64,000 nt of DNA from positions 2,666,001-2,730,000 of the forward strand of contig NZ_AP024525.1 of NCBI RefSeq assembly GCF_020886775.1, read 5' to 3'. The notes under the pieces are model-generated. The model ran no database searches. It saw only the letters and a list, made by a program, of their open reading frames with translations, and was not told the origin of the DNA. Position 1 is the first letter of the stretch; the number at the start of each line of letters is the position of its first letter. A program made the translations under genes and the position numbers. Source of the DNA: Sinomonas cyclohexanicum (GTDB lineage Bacteria; Actinomycetota; Actinomycetes; Actinomycetales; Micrococcaceae). This document shows positions 43,460-54,391 of this stretch, one piece after another.

Positions 43460-44659
43460 TCAGCCCTTCTTCTCGGCGGGGGCCACCGCGTCCGCGGGAA
43501 CGGTCTTGACCAGTTCCGGCGTCCACGCGCCGTCCTTCTGGACGAGCTTGGCCTGGTACATGGGCTGGAGCAGCACGTGGTCGGAGGCGCGGACCGTCTC
43601 CTTGCCCTTCGGGCCGTCGAACGAGTAGCCCTCGAGGCCCTTGACCATGTCGTCGACGCTCGCGCCGGACTTCACGGCCTGGACGATCATTTGGCCGGCC
43701 ACGAACCCGTCGGGGGTGAAGAGGTCCGGCTTCTTCCCGGCAGCCTGGACATCCTTGATCATCTCCTGCTCCACCGGATTATTCCCCCCGGCCCCCGGGA
43801 AGTAGTGGTTGAGGAAGCTGATCCTGCCGCTCGCGGCGCCGTAGGCGGAGAACGTCGAGGCGTCGCCGAGGCCGGTGACGACCGGGGCCGCGTTGAACAC
43901 GTCCTGCTGGGTCAGGGCCTGCCACATCGCGCCGCTCGTCGCGCCGGCCCAGGCCACGAACGTCATGGCGGGCTTGGCGTCGATGATCTGGCGGGCGAAC
44001 GGGGTGAACTCGGTCGCGTCCTCGGGGACGAGGACCTGCTCCACGGTGGCGCCCTTCGCACCGAGCACGGCCTTCACAGCGGCCACGTTGCCCTGGCCGA
44101 ACGCGTTGTTCTGGGCGAAGACCACGACCTTCTTGCCCTGCAGGTTGTCCACGAACGTGCCTGCGGTGGCGACGTCCTGGAGGGACTGGCGGCCCGAGCG
44201 GAACGTGTACTTGTTGATGCCCTGGAGCGCGTCCGTGGCCGCGGGGCCCGAGATGTACAGGACCTTGTTCTGGGCGGCCTGCTCGGCGAGCTTGAGCGCG
44301 ACGCCGGAGACGACCGTGCCGGCGAGGATCTTGTAGTCCTTGCCGATGAGGTCCTTGGCGATCGAGACGGCCTTGTCCGGGTCACCGGCGTCGTCCTGGT
44401 ACGTGAGGTTGAGGGTCGCGTTGCCGACCTTACCAGTGCCGCCGGTCGCGTACTTGATGCCGGCCTGGAGCCCCTCGTAGTACGCCTCGCCGTACGCGGC
44501 GAGCGGGCCGGTCTTCGAGTAGACGATGCCCACGTTGACGGTCCGGGCCGCCTCGGAGGACCCGCCGTCGCTGGCGGTCGAGGCGCTCGGCGCGCAGCCG
44601 GTCGCGACGAGGCCGGTAGCCAGCGCCGCGGTGAGGAGGAACTTCTTTGTTGCCTTCAC
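43460..44659 (-). CDS. livK: Branched-chain amino acid-type ABC substrate-binding lipoprotein
   Basis: A 399-residue periplasmic-binding-fold protein (Peripla_BP_6). The N-terminus MKATKKFLLTAALATGL leads to the lipobox VATGC at C22. The mature protein begins with a Ser/Ala linker, then VNVGIVYSKTGPLAAYGEAY, typical of LivK/AmiC relatives that bind amino acids, amides or aromatic acids. The link to a CoA ligase and TetR argues for an aromatic or other carboxylic acid rather than leucine. Start GTG after AGAAAGG. First gene of the liv operon. Confidence 0.92.
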   Translation of the reverse strand: MKATKKFLLTAALATGLVATGCAPSASTASDGGSSEAARTVNVGIVYSKTGPLAAYGEAYYEGLQAGIKYATGGTGKVGNATLNLTYQDDAGDPDKAVSIAKDLIGKDYKILAGTVVSGVALKLAEQAAQNKVLYISGPAATDALQGINKYTFRSGRQSLQDVATAGTFVDNLQGKKVVVFAQNNAFGQGNVAAVKAVLGAKGATVEQVLVPEDATEFTPFARQIIDAKPAMTFVAWAGATSGAMWQALTQQDVFNAAPVVTGLGDASTFSAYGAASGRISFLNHYFPGAGGNNPVEQEMIKDVQAAGKKPDLFTPDGFVAGQMIVQAVKSGASVDDMVKGLEGYSFDGPKGKETVRASDHVLLQPMYQAKLVQKDGAWTPELVKTVPADAVAPAEKKG

Positions 44660-44727
44660 GCGAATGCCTTTCTCGCGGGTTGCAGTGCAGGAGGGTCAAA
44701 ACATGAAAGGTGATTCAGGTCACGGAA

Positions 44728-44757
44728 AACGTACGACGGCGTGTGCTCACCCGTCAA
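44728..44757 (-). promoter_or_regulatory. Promoter of the liv operon
   Basis: On the minus strand TTGACG (44752-44757), 18-bp spacer, TACGTT (44728-44733), about 70 nt before the livK GTG. This is among the best -35/-10 pairs in the window. Confidence 0.6.
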
Positions 44758-44773
44758 GGGCACCACGCCCTGC

Positions 44774-44857
44774 GCCGAGATCGGGTCGGGGGAGCCCGAG
44801 ATCGGGCCGCGGGAGCGCGAGATCGGGCCGCGGGAGCGCGAGATCGGGTCGGGACGC
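44774..44857. repeat. Four 21-bp tandem repeats
   Basis: The core GAGATCGGG recurs at 44777, 44798, 44819 and 44840, exactly 21 bp apart. Units read close to GCGCGAGATCGGGCCGCGGG plus A. The array lies between the liv promoter and the prfB terminator and has no convincing coding role. Confidence 0.85.
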
Positions 44858-44861
44858 GGAA

Positions 44862-44892
44862 AGGCCCGGCACCCCTTGGGGGTGCCGGGCCT
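44862..44892 (-). terminator. Terminator of prfB
   Basis: AGGCCCGGCACCCC, loop, GGGGTGCCGGGCCT: a 14-bp stem 24 bp after the prfB stop, followed on the minus strand by TTCC. Confidence 0.75.
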
Positions 44893-44916
44893 CGAAGCCT
44901 GCGGTTGGCTGCGGGT

Positions 44917-46038
44917 CTAGTTCTCGCTCGCCTCGTGCCGCTGGCCCGCGCGCCACCGGATGCCGGCGTCGATGAAGTCGTCGATGTCGCCGTCGAGGAC
45001 CGCGGCCGTGTTGCCGACCTCGTGGTTGGTGCGGAGGTCCTTGACCATCTGGTACGGGTTGAGCACGTAGGAGCGCATCTGGTCGCCCCACGAGGCCTTC
45101 ACGTCGCCCGCCAGGGCCTTCTTCGCGGCGTCCTCCTCTTCCTTCTTCAGCAGCAGGAGCCGGGACTGGAGCACGCGCATGGCCGCGGCGCGGTTCTGGA
45201 TCTGGGACTTCTCGTTCTGCATCGAGACCACGATGCCAGTCGGCAGGTGGGTCAGGCGCACCGCGGAGTCGGTCGTGTTGACCGACTGGCCTCCCGGGCC
45301 GGAAGACCGGAAGACGTCGACGCGGATCTCGTTGTCCGGGACCTCGATCGAGTCGGTCTGCTCGATGAGCGGAATGACCTCGACGGCGGCGAACGAGGTC
45401 TGCCGGCGGCCCTGGTTGTCGAAGGGGCTGATGCGCACGAGGCGGTGCGTGCCGGCCTCGACGGAGAGGGTGCCGTACGCGAACGGGGCGTTCACCTCGA
45501 ACGTCGCCGACTTCAGGCCGGCTTCTTCGGCATAGGAGGTGTCCATGACCTTCGTCGGGTAGCCGTGGCGCTCTGCCCAACGGAGGTACATTCGCATGAG
45601 CATCTCGGCGAAGTCCGCGGCATCGACGCCGCCCGCGCCGGAGCGGATCGTCACGACGGCCTCACGGGCGTCGTATTCGCCGTTGAGCAGCGTGACGACC
45701 TCGAGCTCTTCGAGCGCCTTCCGGATCGAGGCGAGTTCCTTGGTTGCCTCGGCGAGGGTGTCGGCGTCGTCCTCGTCCTGGCTCAGCTCGACGAGCACCT
45801 CGAGGTCGTCGATGCGGGACCGCAGGCTCTCGACACGCTCGAGCTCCGACTGCCGGTGCGAGAGCCGCGAGGTCACCACCTGTGCCTTGGACGGGTCGTC
45901 CCACAGGTCCGGTGCGCCCGCGGCCTCGCTCAGTTCGCTGATCTCGGCCCGCAGCGCGTCGACGTCCGTGACCTGCTCGATGGAGGAGTGGGTGGCGCGC
46001 AGCGCCTTGATCTCTGCGGGAAAGTCGATGTCAGCCAT
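44917..46038 (-). CDS. prfB: Peptide chain release factor 2
   Basis: A 373-residue RF2. The stop-codon recognition tripeptide SPF is in [13 protein letters not shown], and the catalytic GGQ loop is [17 protein letters not shown]. It has no programmed frameshift: the frame is continuous with no early TGA. Starts at 46038 (MADIDFP) or two codons upstream at 46044 are both possible. In most actinobacteria prfB is directly upstream of ftsE-ftsX; here 8.4 kb separate them. It terminates UGA and UAA codons. Confidence 0.97.
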   Translation of the reverse strand: MADIDFPAEIKALRATHSSIEQVTDVDALRAEISELSEAAGAPDLWDDPSKAQVVTSRLSHRQSELERVESLRSRIDDLEVLVELSQDEDDADTLAEATKELASIRKALEELEVVTLLNGEYDAREAVVTIRSGAGGVDAADFAEMLMRMYLRWAERHGYPTKVMDTSYAEEAGLKSATFEVNAPFAYGTLSVEAGTHRLVRISPFDNQGRRQTSFAAVEVIPLIEQTDSIEVPDNEIRVDVFRSSGPGGQSVNTTDSAVRLTHLPTGIVVSMQNEKSQIQNRAAAMRVLQSRLLLLKKEEEDAAKKALAGDVKASWGDQMRSYVLNPYQMVKDLRTNHEVGNTAAVLDGDIDDFIDAGIRWRAGQRHEASEN

Positions 46039-46062
46039 AACCATCCAAGGTTACGGCATGCC

Positions 46063-46545
46063 TCACCGGATGAGCCGCGCGCGGGCGCTCGCGCTGGCCT
46101 GGATGGGCACGCCGTCGGGCAGGAGGAAGTTCGCCACGGGGATGCGGGCGGTGGCCGCGAGGCTCACCGTCGCGGTCCGCCCGTCCGGGGTCCCGGTCGC
46201 GGAGGAGACCGTGAGCCCTTCGAACCGCGCGGCCGCCCCGTCGCGCTCGAGGTACGTGGCCACAACGCCGTGCACCCGCTCCGGCGCGAGCACCGCCGCG
46301 GGCGGGCCGTCGGCTGAGCCCGTGTCCGCGAGCCGGAAGCTGTCCGCGGCGGCCGACGCCGCGCCGTCGGCCGCTGAGAGCAGCTTCCGCTGCTCGATGA
46401 GCACCGCCGAGACCGCCATGACGGTGGTCGCCACGAGCAGGCACAGCACCGTGCACCCGATGATCATCACCGTCAGCTGCCCGGACTCGTCGCCCCGGAC
46501 GGCCCGCCGGACCCGGCGCCCGACGGCGCGTGCCCATCGTTTCAT
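46063..46545 (-). CDS. TadG-like/Flp pilus-assembly secretory protein
   Basis: A 160-residue protein with a basic N-terminus, ESGQLTVMIIGCTVLCLLVATTV as the single membrane segment (about 21-43) and an extracytoplasmic remainder. The ESGQLTV start of the helix resembles the TadE/TadG pseudopilin-like cleavage region. It is the last gene of the Tad cluster, with an ATGA overlap with the gene before. Probably a minor pilin or assembly factor. Confidence 0.75.
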   Translation of the reverse strand: MKRWARAVGRRVRRAVRGDESGQLTVMIIGCTVLCLLVATTVMAVSAVLIEQRKLLSAADGAASAAADSFRLADTGSADGPPAAVLAPERVHGVVATYLERDGAAARFEGLTVSSATGTPDGRTATVSLAATARIPVANFLLPDGVPIQASASARARLIR

Positions 46546-47042
46546 CGGAACCTCCCGACGATCTGGGTCGCCGACGCGTCCACCTTCCCGACCGTGAGCC
46601 CGAAGCCGGGCGTGACGGGGCTGAACGGCAGGGGGACGTCGACGCGGACCACCGCGCGCACCGCGGCCCCGGCCTGCAGGCACGGGCTGCGGTCGCACGT
46701 GAGCTCGAGCCGGGCCGTGTGGCCGGAGAGGCCGAAGTCCGCCATGGCCACCGTCACCGCTGCCTCCGCGGCGGTCCGGGCCGAGGCGTCATCGGCGGCC
46801 CGCGCGAATGACTTCGCGGCATGATCCGCCGCGCCCGTCGCCGCGAACGAGGCACCCTGGAGTGCCGCGACCGTGATCACGAAGTACACGACCGGAACGA
46901 GCAGGAGCACCCCGAGGAAGACGAACTCGACCACGGCGCTGCCAGACTCGCTGCTGCCCGGCTCTGCACTCACCGTTGTGGCGGCCTTCTCCCCGCCGCG
47001 GGTGCCGCGCATCCGCCGTACCCACTCACTGAAGCGGCGCAT
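46542..47042 (-). CDS. TadE-like pilus protein
   Basis: A 166-residue protein. N-terminal 33 residues are cytoplasmic, then SGSAVVEFVFLGVLLLVPVV begins the TadE-type helix (G-S-A-V-V-E-F signature at about 33-39). The extracytoplasmic part has two cysteines (LTCDRSPC) that may form a disulfide. A minor pilin of the Flp/Tad system. It overlaps both neighbours: by 17 bp upstream and 4 bp downstream. Confidence 0.82.
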   Translation of the reverse strand: MRRFSEWVRRMRGTRGGEKAATTVSAEPGSSESGSAVVEFVFLGVLLLVPVVYFVITVAALQGASFAATGAADHAAKSFARAADDASARTAAEAAVTVAMADFGLSGHTARLELTCDRSPCLQAGAAVRAVVRVDVPLPFSPVTPGFGLTVGKVDASATQIVGRFR

Positions 47043-47439
47043 GTCCGGCGGCCTCCATCATCCCGGCGGGCCCGAGGAGTCCGACGACCGGGATCGGCGC
47101 GACGACGCGGACCTCGAGGGTGCGGAACCCGGCGATGTCGGCGTGCCCGACCCGGATGTCCGCCGCATAACGAGCGCCGACCGATCCGGTGATGAGCTCA
47201 GCGGCGCGCTGCCGGGCGTCCTCGGGCGTGCGGTCCGCGAGCGTGCCATAGCGGGCGCCGGACGCGGCGGCGTCGACGAGGACGTTGCGCACGTGCAGCA
47301 CGAGCGTGAGCTGGACGATCGCTAGCGTGAGCGCCGTGAGGAGGCCACCGACCATGACGAAGTCGGCGACGGCCGAGCCGCGCTCGCCGGCGAAGCGCGC
47401 AGGACGCTGGCCCCATCTGCGCCGAGGGTCAGGGGCCAC
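47026..47439 (-). CDS. TadE-like pilus protein (second copy)
   Basis: A 137-residue TadE family protein. A short basic N-terminus precedes GERGSAVADFVMVGGLLTAL, where the usual E of the signature is D. After the helix lies VRNVLVDAAASGARYGTLAD, a typical TadE region. The start is taken as GTG at 47439, immediately after the Flp-like gene. The longer upstream frame runs through that gene. Likely a minor pilin working with the neighbouring TadE protein. Confidence 0.8.
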   Translation of the reverse strand: MAPDPRRRWGQRPARFAGERGSAVADFVMVGGLLTALTLAIVQLTLVLHVRNVLVDAAASGARYGTLADRTPEDARQRAAELITGSVGARYAADIRVGHADIAGFRTLEVRVVAPIPVVGLLGPAGMMEAAGHAPLQ

Positions 47440-47441
47440 CC

Positions 47442-47738
47442 CTATTTGCTGACCCTGCTGATGGCCTGGTTGAACAGGCCCTCGAGCGCGGGGCCTGCCA
47501 CGGCCAGCAGCCCCATGACCAGCACCGCAGACATGAGCGTGATCATGACCCAACCCGGGACGTCTCCGCGTTCCCGCTCGCCTCGGAGGGTGCGCTCCGA
47601 GAATCCCGCGACGAGCGCTGCCGGAAGGGCCGCAAGCATGACGGCGGAGCGCCCCAACGCGGCTCGGTGGATCTTCCGCATTGAGCGATCCTGTGCCGCG
47701 GTGTGATCCTGTGTGGTCCGTCGATTCATGGTGTGCAT
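47442..47738 (-). CDS. Flp-like pilin/small membrane protein of the Tad cluster
   Basis: A 98-residue protein with an N-terminal basic region, one hydrophobic patch (33-46) and a C-terminal segment GDVPGWVMITLMSAVLVMGL then AVAGPALEGLFNQAISRV. Position and length correspond to the actinobacterial Flp-type pilin between tadC and tadE genes, though the usual GxxxxEY signature is absent and VPGWVMIT replaces it. The prepilin peptidase was not found in the window. SD GGGAGAGGGA precedes the ATG; a later in-frame ATG exists at 47681. Confidence 0.7.
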   Translation of the reverse strand: MHTMNRRTTQDHTAAQDRSMRKIHRAALGRSAVMLAALPAALVAGFSERTLRGERERGDVPGWVMITLMSAVLVMGLLAVAGPALEGLFNQAISRVSK

Positions 47739-47783
47739 GGTTCCCTCTCCCCCGATCGGGTGTGTGTTGGTGTGTGCGAGTGG

Positions 47784-48725
47784 TCAGAAGCCCAAAGTGA
47801 TGGCCGCGGCGCCGGGGTACACGGCGAAGACGATGGTCAGCGGGAGCACACCGAAGACGAGCGGGACCATCATTCCGATCTCTTTCTTTCCGGCGGCTTC
47901 CATGAGCTCGCGCTTGGCGAGGTCGCGCACGTCCTGCGCCTGCGCGCGGAGGACGTCCGCCAGAGGCGTTCCCCGTTCGACGGCCACGATGAGGCCGTCG
48001 ACGAACCGTGTGATGGGTGCGAGGTCAACGCGCTCTGCCATCGCATGGAGGGCGTCGACGAGGGGCGCGCCCGAGCGGGTGTACGCGAGGACCCGGGTGA
48101 ACTCGCGGGCCAGCTCGCCGCGGGACACTCTGGCCGTCCGGTCGAGCGCTCCCGCGGCCGTCTCCCCGGCCCCTACCGCGAGCGCCATCATGTCCGCCAC
48201 GGCCGGGAACTCCCCGAGGATCCGCTGCTTGCGCTTCGCTATGGCCGAGCCGAGCAGGTAGTCCCGGGCCATGAACCCGGCGACCGTGGCAGCGACGACC
48301 ATCAGTACGGCGAAGACCGGGTTGAGCCTTCCGGCCATGGCGCCCGCAGCTGCAGCGAGCGTCGCCGCCACGAACGCCGCGCCTGCCCAGAGGAGCTGCT
48401 CGGCCCGGAAGTCGACCGGGCTCTTCGCCGACCCAGCCTGCGCGAGGCGTCTGGCGAGTGCGGCGTTGCCGAGGTTGAACCGCCCGAGCGAGCCGGCGGC
48501 GTCGTGCAGGAGAGGGCGGAGGATCTGCTCGAGCGGGCCGAACGGCGTGACCGTGGCCTGCTCCCTCGCCAGGAGCCTCGACCGCCTCTCGGCCGCGCGG
48601 AGCTGGGGCGCCACGCGCTCGGTGAAGGTGGTCCGGCGCATGACGGGGAGCCTGACGAACGTGAGCCATAGCCCCACTCCGAGCACGGTTCCGGCGAGTC
48701 CGGCGAGCGCCGTGGTTGCGCTCAC
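47784..48725 (-). CDS. tadC: Type II secretion F-domain protein TadC
   Basis: A 313-residue inner-membrane platform protein with T2SSF domain at about 150-290 (GEFPAVADMMALAVGAGETAAG, TPLADVLRAQAQDVRDLAKR) and membrane segments near the N-terminus (6-24), at 120-165 and at the C-terminus. GTG start at 48725 overlaps the tadB stop by 4 bp. Works with TadB and ATPase TadA in Flp pilus assembly. Confidence 0.9.
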   Translation of the reverse strand: MSATTALAGLAGTVLGVGLWLTFVRLPVMRRTTFTERVAPQLRAAERRSRLLAREQATVTPFGPLEQILRPLLHDAAGSLGRFNLGNAALARRLAQAGSAKSPVDFRAEQLLWAGAAFVAATLAAAAGAMAGRLNPVFAVLMVVAATVAGFMARDYLLGSAIAKRKQRILGEFPAVADMMALAVGAGETAAGALDRTARVSRGELAREFTRVLAYTRSGAPLVDALHAMAERVDLAPITRFVDGLIVAVERGTPLADVLRAQAQDVRDLAKRELMEAAGKKEIGMMVPLVFGVLPLTIVFAVYPGAAAITLGF

Positions 48726-49576
48726 CGGAGCACCCGCTCTTCCTGCGGAAGCGCGCCGATGCTGAGCATGAGCCGGTAGCAGAAGGCGGAGACGAAGAGT
48801 CCCACGATGAGCACGGCGAGGCCGGACGGGCGTGCGTACGCCGCCATGGCTTCGGGGCGCGCGGACATCAGCAGGAGGACGATCCAGGGCGCCGCGACGG
48901 CCAGCCGTGCCGCGTTGACCGTCCAAGACTGGCGTGCCTCGAGCTCACTGCGGGTCCTGGCGCTCTCGCGAAGGAACTCCGAGAGAGTGCCCAGGAGCCG
49001 ACCGAGGTCCGACCCGCCGACCTCGCGTGTGAGGCGGAGGGCCTCGACGATGCGGTCCGCGACCGGATCCGAGAGGCGCTCCTTGAGTCGGTCCAGCGCG
49101 AAGCCGAAGCTCCCGCCGGACCGATAGTCGGCCGCGAACTCCAGGAACACCGCGCGCAGCTGCTCGGGCCCCTTGTACCCCAGCTGCATGAGCGCCTCGG
49201 GGAGGGACAGGCCTGCGCGGATGGCCGAGCGGATGTGGTCTACGACATCGGGCCACAGCTCGCGCATGACGGCGGCACGCCGCTTTGCCTGCCAGCCCAC
49301 GAGGGCAACGGGCAGCCCGGCGGCGAAGAGGCCGAAGCACAGGCCCACGGGCGCAGCCGCGGTAGCCACATAGAACGCGAGTGCGACGAACGCGCCGAGG
49401 CCCGCGCTCGAGAGCACGAGTCCGCCCGGTGTCACGCGCTGGATTCCCGCCTGGGCGATGAGCTGCTCGAGGCGCCTCGGCTTGCGTTGCGTCGGGATCC
49501 GTTCGGGCAGGGCCCACAGGGACCACCAGACGAGGAAGAGCCCCACCCCGCCGATGAGGCCGACTGCGGCCGCCAT
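48722..49576 (-). CDS. tadB: Type II secretion F-domain protein TadB
   Basis: A 284-residue platform protein with membrane segments at about 4-24, 55-100 and 225-275 and a cytoplasmic T2SSF domain (WPDVVDHIRSAIRAGLSLPE, LREVGGSDLGRLLGTLSEF-like). Pairs with TadC. Its ATG shares one base with the tadA stop. Confidence 0.9.
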   Translation of the reverse strand: MAAAVGLIGGVGLFLVWWSLWALPERIPTQRKPRRLEQLIAQAGIQRVTPGGLVLSSAGLGAFVALAFYVATAAAPVGLCFGLFAAGLPVALVGWQAKRRAAVMRELWPDVVDHIRSAIRAGLSLPEALMQLGYKGPEQLRAVFLEFAADYRSGGSFGFALDRLKERLSDPVADRIVEALRLTREVGGSDLGRLLGTLSEFLRESARTRSELEARQSWTVNAARLAVAAPWIVLLLMSARPEAMAAYARPSGLAVLIVGLFVSAFCYRLMLSIGALPQEERVLR

Positions 49577-50802
49577 CAGACGGTCTCCAGGAGCGGGAAC
49601 ACGTCAATACCTGCCCGCTCGAACTTCTCGAGCGCCGGCAGGCCTGTGGGCCGCGGGCGCAGGACGCCGTCGCCGTCGACCGCGAAGACCGACGAGGTCT
49701 CGATGACACCATTCTCGACGCGCTGACCCAGCGCGAGGATCTCAGTGACCTGCCGGCGGCCATTGGCGTGGCGAGAGCAGTGGACCACGAGATCGATGCA
49801 CGCCGCGACCGTCGGCACGACGAAGGACATGGAGATGTTCGCCCCCGCCAGGAGTGGCAGCGTGCACAGCTTCGTCACGGCATCGGCGGCCGAGTTGGCG
49901 TGCACGGTACACATCCCGGGAAGCCCCGAGTTCAGCGCAATCAGCATGTCCAGGCTCTCGGCCTCGCGGACCTCCCCGACCACAAGCCGGTCCGGCCGCA
50001 TCCGCAGCGCCTCCTTCACGAGGCGGCGCAGGGGAATCTCGCCAGTGCCCTCGAGGTTGGGCTGGCGGCACTGCATGCCCACCACATCACGGAGCGGGAA
50101 CTGCAGCTCGAAGATCTCCTCGACCGTCACGACGCGCTCACGGGAGCCGATCGCCGCGCCGAGGCAGTTGAGCATCGTCGTCTTGCCTGCCTGCGTGGCG
50201 CCCGAGACGAGGATGTTGAGCCCACCGGCCACGGCCGCGCCAAGGAAGCGGGCGGCCTGCGGCGTCAGTGAGCCTAGCTCCACGAGATGGTCCAGACGGC
50301 TGGCCTTGACCACGAACTTGCGGATGTTCACGGCCCAGTGACGCCGCGTCACATCCGGAATGACCACATGGAGGCGCGAGCCATCTGGCAGCGCCGCGTC
50401 CACGAACGGGCTCGAGAGGTCCAATCGGCGACCGGAGGACTTGAGCATCCGCTCGACAAGGTCCCGGACCTGCTGCTCCGTGAGCGTCACGCCCGTCAGC
50501 TCTGATTCGCCGCCGCGGGCCACGAACACCTCGTGTGGCGAATTGAGCCAAATCTCCTCGATCGTCGGATCGTCCAGGAGCGGCTGCAGGGGGCCGAATC
50601 CGGCCACCGCGTCGAACAGCGACTTCCGCGCGGCCTCGAGGGGGCCGAGTGGCGGGACGGCACCGAGGAGCGCCCGCTCGTCGTAGTCGGTGACGGCCGC
50701 GTCCACGAGCCGCCGCGTCTCGGCTGCCTCGCGCAGCGGGTCGATGCCCCGGAGCCGGATCAGCTCGCGGACCTCGCCCTCTGCAATGCGCAGTGCGTCC
50801 AC
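49576..50802 (-). CDS. tadA: Tad pilus assembly ATPase TadA/CpaF
   Basis: A 408-residue secretion ATPase of the CpaF/VirB11 type. Walker A GATQAGKTT has Q where GATGSGKTT is more usual. Further motifs: TVEEIFELQF (Asp-box variant), RPDRLVVGEVREAESLDML (Walker B region) and TVHANSAADAV (His box). It energises pilin assembly and possibly retraction. GTG start after GGGGGG. It is the first gene of the cluster, and a TAGGCT hexamer upstream on the minus strand (50858-50863) may be its -10. Confidence 0.95.
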   Translation of the reverse strand: MDALRIAEGEVRELIRLRGIDPLREAAETRRLVDAAVTDYDERALLGAVPPLGPLEAARKSLFDAVAGFGPLQPLLDDPTIEEIWLNSPHEVFVARGGESELTGVTLTEQQVRDLVERMLKSSGRRLDLSSPFVDAALPDGSRLHVVIPDVTRRHWAVNIRKFVVKASRLDHLVELGSLTPQAARFLGAAVAGGLNILVSGATQAGKTTMLNCLGAAIGSRERVVTVEEIFELQFPLRDVVGMQCRQPNLEGTGEIPLRRLVKEALRMRPDRLVVGEVREAESLDMLIALNSGLPGMCTVHANSAADAVTKLCTLPLLAGANISMSFVVPTVAACIDLVVHCSRHANGRRQVTEILALGQRVENGVIETSSVFAVDGDGVLRPRPTGLPALEKFERAGIDVFPLLETV

Positions 50803-50946
50803 AGGAATCCCCCCTGATGCGCCGCCCCCTACGGGCCCCCCGGCCCGGCGGCACGCTCAGCCTAACGGATTCTGTAAACCCCGCGTGAATCGCCACCAGC
50901 CATGTGGATAACTTGCGCCCTCAGGCATGGACCGGAGCAAACGGGA

Positions 50947-51840
50947 CTAGAGCCCCGCCGCGAAGTCCTTGAGCCAGGGACGCAGCTCCGCGAGGTCCTC
51001 ACGCTCCACCGCGAGCGTCACCACCGCCTTGAGATACGAGAGCTTGTCCCCAGTGTCGTAGCGACGGCCGCGGAACACCACCGCGTAGACGCCCCCGCCC
51101 TCGCCATCGCGCGAGGCGAGCTCCTGGAGCGCGTCGGTCAGCTGGATCTCGCCGCCCCGCCCCGGCTCAGTCCGCTCGAGGACCTCGAACACGGCTGGAT
51201 GGAGCACGTACCGGCCGATCACGGCGAGGTTGCTCGGGGCCTCCTCGGGCGCGGGCTTCTCGACGAGGCCGCCCACGCGGACATAGTCCTCGCCCTCCAC
51301 CGGGCTCACGTCGGCGCAGCCGTACGCCGAGATCTTCTCGGGCTCGACCTCCATGAGCGCGATCACGGACCCGCCGGTGGCCTGCTGGACCCGGATCATC
51401 TCGGAGAGGAGCTCGTCCCGCTCGTCGATGAGGTCGTCGCCGAGGAGCACCGCGAACGGCTCGTCGCCCACGTGCCACTTCGCGCACAGCACGGCGTGGC
51501 CGAGGCCCTTCGGGTCCCCCTGACGGACGTAATGGATGTCGCCGAGGTTGTTCGACTCCTGGACGGCCGCGAGGCGCCGCGCGTCGCCCTTGGCCTCGAG
51601 GATGGCCTCGAGCGTCGGGACGCGGTCGAAGTGGTCCTCGAGCGCGCGCTTGCTGCGGCCCGTGACCATGAGCACATTGTCGAGCCCGGCCTTCGCCGCC
51701 TCGGCGACCACATACTGGATCGCGGGCTCGTCGACGACCGGAAGCATCTCCTTCGGCATCGCCTTCGTTGCCGGGAGGAAGCGGGTGCCGAGGCCTGCGG
51801 CGGGGATGACGGCCTTGGTGATTCGTGAAGTCTGAGGCAT
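50947..51840 (-). CDS. galU: UTP-glucose-1-phosphate uridylyltransferase
   Basis: A 297-residue nucleotidyltransferase: nucleotide motif AGLGTRFLPATKAMPKEMLP (residues 15-34), active region EKPAPEEAPSNLAVIGRYVL and a C-terminal KLSYLKAVVTLAVERED. It makes UDP-glucose for surface polysaccharides and trehalose. Adjacent to the dTDP-rhamnose genes. Leaderless start: TAAGCT lies 6 nt upstream of the ATG. Confidence 0.96.
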   Translation of the reverse strand: MPQTSRITKAVIPAAGLGTRFLPATKAMPKEMLPVVDEPAIQYVVAEAAKAGLDNVLMVTGRSKRALEDHFDRVPTLEAILEAKGDARRLAAVQESNNLGDIHYVRQGDPKGLGHAVLCAKWHVGDEPFAVLLGDDLIDERDELLSEMIRVQQATGGSVIALMEVEPEKISAYGCADVSPVEGEDYVRVGGLVEKPAPEEAPSNLAVIGRYVLHPAVFEVLERTEPGRGGEIQLTDALQELASRDGEGGGVYAVVFRGRRYDTGDKLSYLKAVVTLAVEREDLAELRPWLKDFAAGL

Positions 51841-51846
51841 GGGCGT

Positions 51847-51852
51847 AGCTTA
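51847..51852 (-). promoter_or_regulatory. Leaderless -10 element of galU
   Basis: Minus strand TAAGCT, 6 nt from the galU ATG, with no ribosome binding site. Confidence 0.5.
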
Positions 51853-51902
51853 CGGGACGCTCATGACGGCAGGTTCACGTTGCCTCCCCTCCCCGGGGAG
51901 TC

Positions 51903-54349
<2,447 letters not shown>

Positions 54350-54391
54350 TCGGGTTGGGGAACTCGGGCCCTAACGGCGAAGATGGCAGTC

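Noticed and set aside
44917-46044. Programmed frameshift in prfB
   Set aside because: The reading frame is continuous through the start region, with no in-frame TGA and no Shine-Dalgarno-like stimulator as in E. coli.
50903-50911. Perfect DnaA box TGTGGATAA upstream of tadA
   Set aside because: A single copy with no AT-rich unwinding region or neighbouring dnaA/dnaN genes; not an origin.
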